From Turneriella sp942492915 (GTDB lineage Bacteria; Spirochaetota; Leptospiria; Turneriellales; Turneriellaceae), in the NCBI GenBank assembly GCA_942492915.1, contig OW818662.1, positions 3,348,001 through 3,412,000 of the forward strand: a DNA stretch of 64,000 nucleotides, in the 5' to 3' direction. The notes beneath the pieces were generated by a model. That model saw only the letters and a list, made by a program, of their open reading frames with translations. It was not told where the DNA came from and searched no databases. Positions 43,732 to 51,111 of this stretch are shown here, in pieces. A program made the position numbers and the translations under genes. Position 1 is the stretch's first letter. Each line of letters starts with the position of its first letter.

Positions 43732-43822
43732 CCCATAGCTGGAAGATGCCCAGGCATTTGCTCCACCAGTTCAAAAACATGTCTATTGGAAGAGCTCAGC
43801 GACCAGTGCGCCATCGTGTGAT
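43732..43822. repeat. Direct repeat B (about 90 bp)
   Basis: Second copy of the repeat at 43600; begins with a half-palindrome CCCATAGCTGGAAGAT and stops 23 bp before the transposase ATG. Confidence 0.7.
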
Positions 43823-43844
43823 GTGTGTACTGCATTTACCGCAT

Positions 43845-44276
43845 ATGAGCAGGCATGCACACACAGTGCTGATCTATCATGTGGTCTTCGCGACCAAGCG
43901 TCGCGCAGCTTTGATCGCAGAGGAGAATTTGCAGACAATTATGGATTCACTGGCGACTAAGGCTAATGATCTGGTTGTCGAGATATTCGCGATGAACGGC
44001 TATGTAGACCACATGCACATACTGATGCGACTGCCCGCCACTCGCGATTTGGGCAAGATTGTTGGTCAGCTCAAAGGGTATTCTTCGCGTATGAACCCGA
44101 ATCTCAGGTGGCAAATTGGTTATGCAGCCTTTACGGTAAGTGCGAATTCTGTGCGTACCGTGAGAAAATACATACGGGATCAAGAGCGCCATCATGAGGC
44201 AATGGACTATCGCGGCGAGATGAGCGCGTTGAAGAAGAATAATCTGATTTTATATGTCACAGCAGCGGATTGCTAG
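43845..44276 (+). CDS. IS200-type Y1 transposase, REP-associated (RAYT-like)
   Basis: 143 aa from ATG 43845; the open frame upstream runs through repeat B and is not typical of the family. The HUH motif is VDHMHILMRLP and the catalytic tyrosine is in VRKYIRDQERHHE. N-terminal HTVLIYHVVFATKRR is the usual first strand. All active-site residues are present, so it may be functional. Its TAG stop lies in the left arm of palindrome P3. RAYT proteins nick and join single-stranded REP hairpins. Confidence 0.9.
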   Translation: MSRHAHTVLIYHVVFATKRRAALIAEENLQTIMDSLATKANDLVVEIFAMNGYVDHMHILMRLPATRDLGKIVGQLKGYSSRMNPNLRWQIGYAAFTVSANSVRTVRKYIRDQERHHEAMDYRGEMSALKKNNLILYVTAADC

Positions 44277-44301
44277 CTACGGGCTTAAGCCCGTAGCTAG
44301 C
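44272..44301. repeat. Palindrome P3 (perfect 30 bp), carries the transposase stop codon
   Basis: 15-bp arms, GCTAGCTACGGGCTT and its complement. A variant core (ACGGG for ATGGG) with compensating change in the other arm, so base pairing is kept. Confidence 0.85.
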
Positions 44302-44372
44302 GGATTTTCGGGGCGCGTGCGTGAGTCTTATGATCTTGCCGCTCGATAACCCGGGCCTTTAACACATGACTC

Positions 44373-44408
44373 TCTGCTTGCTATGGGCTTAAGCCCATAG
44401 CAAGCAGA
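44373..44408. repeat. Palindrome P4 (perfect 36 bp)
   Basis: 18-bp arms, TCTGCTTGCTATGGGCTT and its complement. It ends 5 bp before the stop of the minus-strand acyl-CoA dehydrogenase, for which it probably serves as terminator. Confidence 0.85.
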
Positions 44409-44412
44409 CGTG

Positions 44413-46110
44413 CTACCCCGCCTTCAGCCGAATCAAATTGCCCGTCACAATTGCGAGCGAATCGGTGTGGTACGCGCGGTTGAGCTTTGCGCGTTCGGCT
44501 TTGTTGCTTGCGCGCAAATTCGCTTTTTCTAGCAGCAGGCTGTTGACGAGCCGCGCGGCTGATTCGACCACTTCGAATGACATGCCCTCTTTGAGGTCGC
44601 GGTCTTCGAATAAGCGCCAGGCGGCGACCACGTCTTCAAACTTGGCTCGAATTTCGGCGATCGCTGTGTTTGGGCCGATGAGTTTCGTGAGAGTGTCGAG
44701 GTATGACCGCCACTGGCCGCTCGGTGCCATGCCGGCGATCACTCCACCTATTGCTGCGTTGACCTGAATTTGCGTGGTGCCATCGTAGATGTTGGTGATG
44801 CGCGCATCACGGTAGAGGCGTGCGAGGTCGTAGTCTTCGGTATAGCCCGAGCCGCCAAAAACCTGTAGCGCGTCGTCGACGAGATCGTTGCACATCTCAG
44901 AGTTGTAGTACTTTGAAATGGGAGTGATCGTGTTCGCGATTTTTTCCCAGAACTTCGAATCTTCGCTGACCTTGCCATGAAATTCGGCGCACTGGTAGCG
45001 GTCAACGATGGTCGCACCTTCGATCATGAGGCAGCGCATCGCGGCGACTTCGCGTTCGATGCGGCTGATGAGACGCGCCACCGCGGGAATCTCGCCAATT
45101 GGTTTGCCGAACTGAATACGCTCTGCGGCATATTTTTTCGCTTCCATGAGCGCGGCCTGCGCGAGGCCGACGCCCTGCGAGGCGATGCCCATGCGCGCGC
45201 CGTTCAGCATGCCGATAACATAGCGCACGAGGCCATAACCCTCTTGGCCGACGAGTTCGCCGGGGGCATCTTCGAGCGCAACTTCGCAGGTTGCCGAAGC
45301 TTTGAGGCCGAGCTTCTTTTCGATGCCGGTGACCTTGTAGTCTTTGCGCTCAACGATAAAAAACGAAAGGCCACGCGCGCCCGACGAACCTTCACCTGTG
45401 CGCGCGAGCGCGAGCATAATCGCTGGGCCGCCGTTGAGGCCACACGCGACCGTCTGAAAACGTTTGGTGCCGGTGAGGTACCACTTGCCGTCGCGTTTCA
45501 CTGCTTTGGTGCGCACTGACGGCAGGTCAGAACCAAAGTCGGGTTCAGAGAGCCCCATCGCGACGCAGTAGTTCTCTGCGATCATTTTCGGAATCCACTT
45601 TTCTTTGGCTTCGTCAGAGGCATGCTTTTCGAGAATGCCCGCGAGACCCATCGAGCCCATCGCAATCGTGGTCGAAGTGTCGGCGCGGTACATGAGCTCA
45701 GACGCCATCGCCTTCACAACGCCCGGCAGCCCAAGACCGCCATATTTACGCCGAAACGCGATCGGGGGTAATCCGGCATCGCGGTATTTCTGAATGACAT
45801 CCATCATCTTTTGCGGGTGCACGACGTTGTTGTCAGTAAATTTCAGCCCTTCGCGGTCGATTGCCTGCGCGGCCTGCGAGACGTGCATGCCGGCGATTTC
45901 GCCGCACGAGTTCAGAATTTCGGTATAGTACTGCAGAGCCTCTTCGGTCGTCGAAGGCGCCATTTCATAACGAGGATTGTTCGTTGTCTTGTATTCGGCC
46001 GCGTCGACAAAACCATTCTCATACGTGCTGATGATGTCGTGCCAGTCGACGAGCTCTTTGAAGTGCTGCTGCAGGTCTGCGTTGTCGGCGAAGTAGTTGC
46101 TTTGGATCAT
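44413..46110 (-). CDS. Acyl-CoA dehydrogenase family protein (long form)
   Basis: 565 aa from ATG 46110; ATG 46131 is possible. Longer than the usual 380-400 aa: it has an N-terminal extension and about 120 C-terminal residues, like VLCAD/FadE5-type enzymes. Signatures: MGLSEPDFGSDLPSVRTKA and QVFGGSGYTEDYDLARLYRDARI. The motif holding the catalytic Glu in most members (YEGT) reads IYDGTTQIQ, an Asp. FAD-dependent oxidation of an acyl-CoA is expected, but the base may be weak or placed elsewhere. Confidence 0.9.
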   Translation of the reverse strand: MIQSNYFADNADLQQHFKELVDWHDIISTYENGFVDAAEYKTTNNPRYEMAPSTTEEALQYYTEILNSCGEIAGMHVSQAAQAIDREGLKFTDNNVVHPQKMMDVIQKYRDAGLPPIAFRRKYGGLGLPGVVKAMASELMYRADTSTTIAMGSMGLAGILEKHASDEAKEKWIPKMIAENYCVAMGLSEPDFGSDLPSVRTKAVKRDGKWYLTGTKRFQTVACGLNGGPAIMLALARTGEGSSGARGLSFFIVERKDYKVTGIEKKLGLKASATCEVALEDAPGELVGQEGYGLVRYVIGMLNGARMGIASQGVGLAQAALMEAKKYAAERIQFGKPIGEIPAVARLISRIEREVAAMRCLMIEGATIVDRYQCAEFHGKVSEDSKFWEKIANTITPISKYYNSEMCNDLVDDALQVFGGSGYTEDYDLARLYRDARITNIYDGTTQIQVNAAIGGVIAGMAPSGQWRSYLDTLTKLIGPNTAIAEIRAKFEDVVAAWRLFEDRDLKEGMSFEVVESAARLVNSLLLEKANLRASNKAERAKLNRAYHTDSLAIVTGNLIRLKAG

Positions 46111-46338
46111 GTGTGCATTCGCGGTCGGCAAGGCCTGCGGTAAAGATTTTCGGATGGTGTGCCGTTCGTGAGGCTCTTACCTGATACAGATACGATAATC
46201 TGGCTTGTAAATTACTTGAGAAGATTCCGCAGAAGGCGTCGATTGACCCGACCGAAACGACGATAACACCCTGACAAACGCGCAAATTAGCTTTGTGGAT
46301 GTATACCCCTTGGCATACTGGCCGCGGATTTGCCAGCA

Positions 46339-47604
46339 ATGCCCCTTTCAGACTCAACCCCCTTTGCACAGCTCTTTCACCACAACCCGGCGGGACTCGT
46401 TGTGACCCGACGGAGCGATTCGATCATCATCGAAGTGAATGAAGCTTATTGCGACATTACGGGTTTTGCCCGCGATGAGATTATCGGTAACACGGCGCTC
46501 GCACTAGGTATATGGCTTGAACCCGCTGAGCGGGCCACATTTGTCGATGAGATCCTCAGGGCCGGACGCTTACGCGATCACCGGATGCAGATTCGCAGCA
46601 AAAGCGGAGAGCTGCGTTACCTGGACGTCTTCGCCGAATTGGCGCAGTTTGATGGCGTCGAATGTCTGCTCACCATGATCATTGACCGCACCGAACGCGC
46701 ACAGATTCGCCAGCAGCTCGAAGCTGCGGTCGCCGATGCGACCCGATTTCGCGAAGCATTGGATAACGTACCGGCTTACGTCTACATTAAAGATACCAAC
46801 CACCGTTACGCCTATGCAAACAAGCTCACGCTGGCACTCTTTGACCGTACTGCGGAGACCATTAAAGGCGCTGAAGACAGCGAGTTTTTTCCACCTGAAG
46901 CCGTGGCAAAGCTGCATGAAATCGACAGGCGCGTTTTTAGCGGCGAGAATACCGCAGAAGAAATTCGCATTACCGACGCGGTCAAAGGCTCACGGGTTTT
47001 CTGGGAGGTCAAATCGCCGATACATGATCTCGAAAAAATCAGCGGTTTGGTTGGCATCTCAACGGATATCACCGAACACAAAGATCTCGAGCGAAAACTT
47101 GAAGAGCAGGCGCAAACAGATTTTCTGACGCGACTGCCCAACCGCAGCCACTTTTTCGAAATGGCGCACAAAGAGTTCGCCCGGTCGAAACGCTATCGCG
47201 AGCCTCTGTCGATTGCGATGCTCGATCTCGATCATTTCAAGAACATTAACGATACCTACGGTCACGAAATCGGCGACTTCGTGCTCAAAGAACTCGGCCA
47301 AATCTGCCTCGCCACCCTGCGTGATTCAGACGTCGTCGGCCGCATTGGCGGCGAGGAGTTCGCGGTGCTTTGGCCCAACGCCGATCTCAAGCATGCCGCA
47401 GAAGCGGCCGAGCGCCTGCGCGCAGCGATCGATATGGCCAAGCTACCGCTCGAGCGGGGACTACCAATACAATTCACCGCGTCTCTGGGGGTAGCCACGC
47501 TCGATGAGGCGGATGTCAATGTTGATATGTTTCTCAGCCGCGCGGACAAGGCTCTATACGAAGCGAAACGCACCGGCCGCAACAAAATTTGTTTCGCATC
47601 GTAA
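46339..47604 (+). CDS. Diguanylate cyclase with two PAS domains
   Basis: 421 aa from ATG 46339; TTG 46330 is an alternative. First PAS (FHHNPAGLVVTRR...NEAYCDITGFARDEIIGN), second PAS (ALDNVPAYVYIKDTNHRYAYANK...ISTDITEHKD), then GGDEF. GGEEF is preceded at five residues by RDSD, an RxxD feedback site. DLDHFKNINDTYGHEIGD is intact. Cytoplasmic, no membrane helix; makes c-di-GMP in response to an unknown cue. Confidence 0.92.
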   Translation: MPLSDSTPFAQLFHHNPAGLVVTRRSDSIIIEVNEAYCDITGFARDEIIGNTALALGIWLEPAERATFVDEILRAGRLRDHRMQIRSKSGELRYLDVFAELAQFDGVECLLTMIIDRTERAQIRQQLEAAVADATRFREALDNVPAYVYIKDTNHRYAYANKLTLALFDRTAETIKGAEDSEFFPPEAVAKLHEIDRRVFSGENTAEEIRITDAVKGSRVFWEVKSPIHDLEKISGLVGISTDITEHKDLERKLEEQAQTDFLTRLPNRSHFFEMAHKEFARSKRYREPLSIAMLDLDHFKNINDTYGHEIGDFVLKELGQICLATLRDSDVVGRIGGEEFAVLWPNADLKHAAEAAERLRAAIDMAKLPLERGLPIQFTASLGVATLDEADVNVDMFLSRADKALYEAKRTGRNKICFAS

Positions 47605-47665
47605 CCACTAGAACTTGAAAATACTGGCGGAACCCCGAATTGGATACGTACCCCACCGGGTTTTG

Positions 47666-47701
47666 TTGACAGTGCACGCCGCAATTAGGTGAACATCTGC
47701 G
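47666..47701 (+). promoter_or_regulatory. Putative promoter, -35 TTGACA 36 nt before the ATG
   Basis: TTGACA at 47666-47671; the matching -10 region (47690-47699, TGAACATCT) is weak. No ribosome-binding site. Same geometry as 1473, 2262 and 62221. Confidence 0.45.
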
Positions 47702-50188
47702 ATGCAAACTGTCATACGCTACGGTTTGTGCTTTTTGCTGTCTACCATCACGGGCCTATCTTGTAAGAACAGCACAACGACCACCGGCTTATTGGATGCC
47801 TCTTTTGTCACAACTTTTAAGCTCTACATGAGCGTGCCGGGTGACGTGATCTACGACGGCAAAGACTTTGATATGAAGCTCGAGGCGAAGCCCAGCGCGA
47901 CGAGTATGCCGCTGAGATCGATCAGCGGCGGTATTACATGGACTTTGAGTGGAACGGGATCTCTCACTCTCGTTTCATGTCCACCCATGCAAAACGGGGT
48001 GCAGATTTGCAGAATGCGGTACAGCGGTGGTTTGATTGCTGGCCAATCGAAAATCATACAGATGAAGGCCGTGCACAACGAGAGTCAAGAATTCATATTA
48101 GATGGATTCACCGTAGCCACGGCTGCGTTCTCAATTACGATTCCGTCCCGAGTTACTGTCGGGGCGTCGTTCACCGCAACCATCACGGCTCTCGATGCCT
48201 TTGGTAACGTGAACGCGGCATATACCGGGACGGCGGTGCTTTACCTCGCGCTGACGTCTGGAAGGCCTTCGGTAGACGAAGTCAGCAATTTTGTGAACGG
48301 GGTCGCTAGCGTTTCCCTGCGGATCTATAAACCCGCCTGGCAGATGCAGGTTGTAGCGTACGATAAACAATTTCCTGTTTTTATGGGGACATCGAACATA
48401 TTCAGGACCATACAAAATGATTCAAACTACGTCGGTCTCGATCTAGTCGCCGTTCCTTTCTCGGCGACAAGCATTCGCTTGTCCTGGACGACGCTCGACA
48501 TTGCAAATCAATACCGCATATACCTTAAGGATGCTACTTCGACCTACCAGTTAATACATACAATTTCTTCACCAAGTACCACATCATCGATGTATGAACA
48601 TACCGGTCTGACCACTGGACAAACCTACGCGTACAAGATCGAGTCTCTTGATTCTGGCGGCAGCGTCGTGAGCACCGACTACGCGGAAACTGCGCCGAAG
48701 GCGTGCACAAGTGTCGGTGCTGCGATCAATAGTTATACAATATGGACTAAGGCATCTGGCCCATACTGCGCCGGCGGACTGACCATAGCTTCGGCGCTAA
48801 CGATCGAGCCGGGAGCAGTGGTGCTGATCACCCCAGGTTCTGTTTGGGTCGTCAACGCGCAAATCTTGGCATTAGGCACTCCGCGCGATCGAATTACATT
48901 CACGCTCAACAGCAATAGCCACGTCGCTGCCAGCGGCGGCATAAACGTCAGCAATCCGGCTCCCTCGGTCATCGACAGTTCGAATAACTATGTTTCTGGC
49001 AGTATCTTTAAGTATGTCAACTGGGAATACTTTGGCGGAGCTTACTGGCAAAAGATGATCTACCATGGAGCCATGGTATGGCGCTATTCTTCGGGGGCTG
49101 TGTTTGAAAATATTTCATCGGCGGCAACCCTGTCGGGGTATCTTGATGGCATAACCTATGTGCGAAATAGCGGTGCATTCCAGTACTTCCATGCGCAACA
49201 GGGCTTTGCTACCAATAGTATCTTCTACAGAAATGCAACGACCGTCGGCGTCTTGCACGCTAAAATCGACAACGGCGACTCCAGCGCGATGGATCTTCGC
49301 ATTACGGGAAACTATTTCGCTTTGAATTCAACGGTCACACCTACCGGGGGCGGCACGCTGCCGGTACCCGGCGGCGCGATCACAGCCGACCCGCAATCGA
49401 CGAATCCCTCGGTGGCCATCACAGGTACGTTGAAAATTGCCGATAACCAGTTCTATTCGAACCAAGCCATGCAGGCTGGGGCAAATCAAGGTGGGGCTAT
49501 TCGGCTCAACCTGCGCGGCACGCCGGCATACGAGATCACCAACAATTCGTTTGTCAGCAACTCAGCCACTACGGGTGGCGCGATATCGTTTGATGCAGCA
49601 TCAGGCGGCAATACCTCAGCCGTGACGGGTTTGACCATGACCAATAATTATTTTTCTGCAAACTCTGCCACCATTGGCGGCGCGGTGAATTTCGGCAACA
49701 GCACGGGCACTGCAAATAATCTGACAATCACGGGAAACTTTTTCACAACAAATACAGCTTCATCGCACGGCGGCTCAGTCGTTTTTCAGAACAATGCATC
49801 AACCAACGTCAATCTCGGCGGCAATTTCTTCACTTCGAACACCGCCACTGCAGGTAATGGCGGCGCATTGTATTTCACGTCGATCAGCGCCACGGGTTTT
49901 TCGGCCTCTAACAACCACTTCTCGGGTAACACTGCACCCGCAGCAACCGGCAGCCGCAATATCCATAACAGCACCGCGGCATCTTTGTCCTTTTTGAACG
50001 CTTATCTCGAAGGCAGCACCTATGCAACCTGTGATGCGAGCCGCGCAACCAATCTGGGCATTGCTGACCAATGTTCGGCCGTTGGCTCAAACACAACAAT
50101 TCTAACGGGCATCACTGTCGCAGCCTATACCTTGCCGGCTCTCTGTATCAACGATCCAACTGTCGCGGGTTGCGTGGGCGCGCGATAA
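47702..50188 (+). CDS. Surface lipoprotein with fibronectin III and Pmp-like beta-helix repeats
   Basis: 828 aa. Lipobox TGLSC after a short signal peptide. An Ig-like region (about 130-215) is followed by a fibronectin type III domain (SIRLSWTTLDIANQYRIYLK...YAYKIESLDSGG). Then comes a right-handed beta-helix whose C-terminal part repeats F-x-x-N and GGA(I/V/L): NNSFVSNSATTGGAISF, NNYFSANSATIGGAVNF, GNFFTTNTASSHGGSVVF, GNFFTSNTATAGNGGALYF. These are the motifs of chlamydial polymorphic membrane proteins. No autotransporter barrel is present. Likely a surface adhesin-like protein. Confidence 0.8.
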   Translation: MQTVIRYGLCFLLSTITGLSCKNSTTTTGLLDASFVTTFKLYMSVPGDVIYDGKDFDMKLEAKPSATSMPLRSISGGITWTLSGTGSLTLVSCPPMQNGVQICRMRYSGGLIAGQSKIIQMKAVHNESQEFILDGFTVATAAFSITIPSRVTVGASFTATITALDAFGNVNAAYTGTAVLYLALTSGRPSVDEVSNFVNGVASVSLRIYKPAWQMQVVAYDKQFPVFMGTSNIFRTIQNDSNYVGLDLVAVPFSATSIRLSWTTLDIANQYRIYLKDATSTYQLIHTISSPSTTSSMYEHTGLTTGQTYAYKIESLDSGGSVVSTDYAETAPKACTSVGAAINSYTIWTKASGPYCAGGLTIASALTIEPGAVVLITPGSVWVVNAQILALGTPRDRITFTLNSNSHVAASGGINVSNPAPSVIDSSNNYVSGSIFKYVNWEYFGGAYWQKMIYHGAMVWRYSSGAVFENISSAATLSGYLDGITYVRNSGAFQYFHAQQGFATNSIFYRNATTVGVLHAKIDNGDSSAMDLRITGNYFALNSTVTPTGGGTLPVPGGAITADPQSTNPSVAITGTLKIADNQFYSNQAMQAGANQGGAIRLNLRGTPAYEITNNSFVSNSATTGGAISFDAASGGNTSAVTGLTMTNNYFSANSATIGGAVNFGNSTGTANNLTITGNFFTTNTASSHGGSVVFQNNASTNVNLGGNFFTSNTATAGNGGALYFTSISATGFSASNNHFSGNTAPAATGSRNIHNSTAASLSFLNAYLEGSTYATCDASRATNLGIADQCSAVGSNTTILTGITVAAYTLPALCINDPTVAGCVGAR

Positions 50189-50439
50189 GTTGAGAAACGA
50201 CAAGAAGCATGCTATTGCGCTGGTGTTTGCGCCCAAACCAAAGCCATTGTGTTCTGGATTGGGTTCTGCCCTCGCTAACTAAATATTACATACGGCCGTC
50301 TGTATGCTTTGTACCTCTTGGCGGGCCCTGCGTTTACGCCGCATACTGTGTGCATTCGGATGAGGGACCAGCCGAAAAAAGATTGTAACGCCGAATGCCG
50401 ATAACCAAGGTGTCCAATCGTATCTGCCTTGGAGGGCCC

Positions 50440-51111
50440 ATGTTTAACACGAAGCTGACATCAATTCTCATTCTATCCACATTACTGACAGGCGGCATGC
50501 TGCACGCAGGCGGCTCGATCGAGGGTACTGTCGTGGTTAAAACCAAGGGACTCTTTGGAAAACAAGGCGCCAAGGGCGATGCGTCGAACGTCGTCATCTT
50601 TCTCGAAGAACTGCAGATGCCGAATGCCAACGGAAAAGAAAGAATTATACAAAAGGGAAAACAATTTTCACCGCGTGTTCTGCCGATTGTCATGGGTGGT
50701 GTGGTGGAGTTTCCGAACGAAGACCCGTTTAACCACAACGTGTTCTCTCCGACCCCTGAGTACAAGTTCGACCTCGACTACTATGGCACAGGCAAATCAA
50801 AGAACGTGCGGTTTCAGAAAACCGGCGCGGTTCGCGTGTATTGCAATATCCATTCAAACATGGTCGCCGACGTGCTCGTCGTGCCCAACCCTTATTTTGC
50901 CAAAACCGGCAAAGACGGTAAATTCAAGATCAGCAACATTCCCGCTGGTAAGTACACCTTCGTTGCGTGGCAGCCTTCGGGGGCATCAGAAAAGCGCGGT
51001 ATCGCTATTGTGGATGGCAAGACGATCAACATTAATTTCGACGTAGAAGAAAGCGTCTTCAGCATCAAACACAAGAACAAGTACGGCCGCGCGTATGAAA
51101 AAGAATATTAG
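50440..51111 (+). CDS. Cupredoxin-like exported protein (methylamine-utilisation type)
   Basis: 223 aa from ATG 50440 with ribosome-binding site GGAGG (50430-50434). Signal peptide FNTKLTSILILSTLLTGGMLHAG. Copper-site residues of a type 1 centre: His in DPFNHNVFSP and Cys-x2-His-x4-Met-like spacing in YCNIHSNMVADVLV, followed by a carboxypeptidase-regulatory-like domain (GKFKISNIPAGKYTFVAWQP). Probably a periplasmic electron carrier or copper sensor. It overlaps the sensor kinase gene by 17 nt, which suggests it feeds that sensor. Confidence 0.82.
   Translation: MFNTKLTSILILSTLLTGGMLHAGGSIEGTVVVKTKGLFGKQGAKGDASNVVIFLEELQMPNANGKERIIQKGKQFSPRVLPIVMGGVVEFPNEDPFNHNVFSPTPEYKFDLDYYGTGKSKNVRFQKTGAVRVYCNIHSNMVADVLVVPNPYFAKTGKDGKFKISNIPAGKYTFVAWQPSGASEKRGIAIVDGKTININFDVEESVFSIKHKNKYGRAYEKEY

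Larger units (their letters stand above)
43583..44408 (+). mobile_element. REP-associated Y1 transposase unit
   Basis: A single HUH/Y1 transposase gene with palindromes P1 and P2 upstream and P3 and P4 downstream, all built on the same core. This is the layout of RAYT genes with their REP sequences rather than of a mobile IS200/IS605 element. No target duplications or accessory TnpB are present. The 318 bp before the gene hold P1, P2 and two diverged copies of a ~90-bp repeat. The 136 bp after it hold P3, P4 and no gene. Confidence 0.75.

Noticed and set aside
43583..44408. CRISPR array or IS605-type element
   Set aside because: The palindromes are irregularly spaced, have no unique spacers and flank a transposase, so not CRISPR. 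No tnpB and no typical left/right ends, so RAYT/REP is the better reading.
47702..50188. Autotransporter (type V secretion) protein
   Set aside because: The repeats look like a passenger domain, but there is no C-terminal barrel and the protein does not end in an aromatic residue; a lipobox explains its anchoring.
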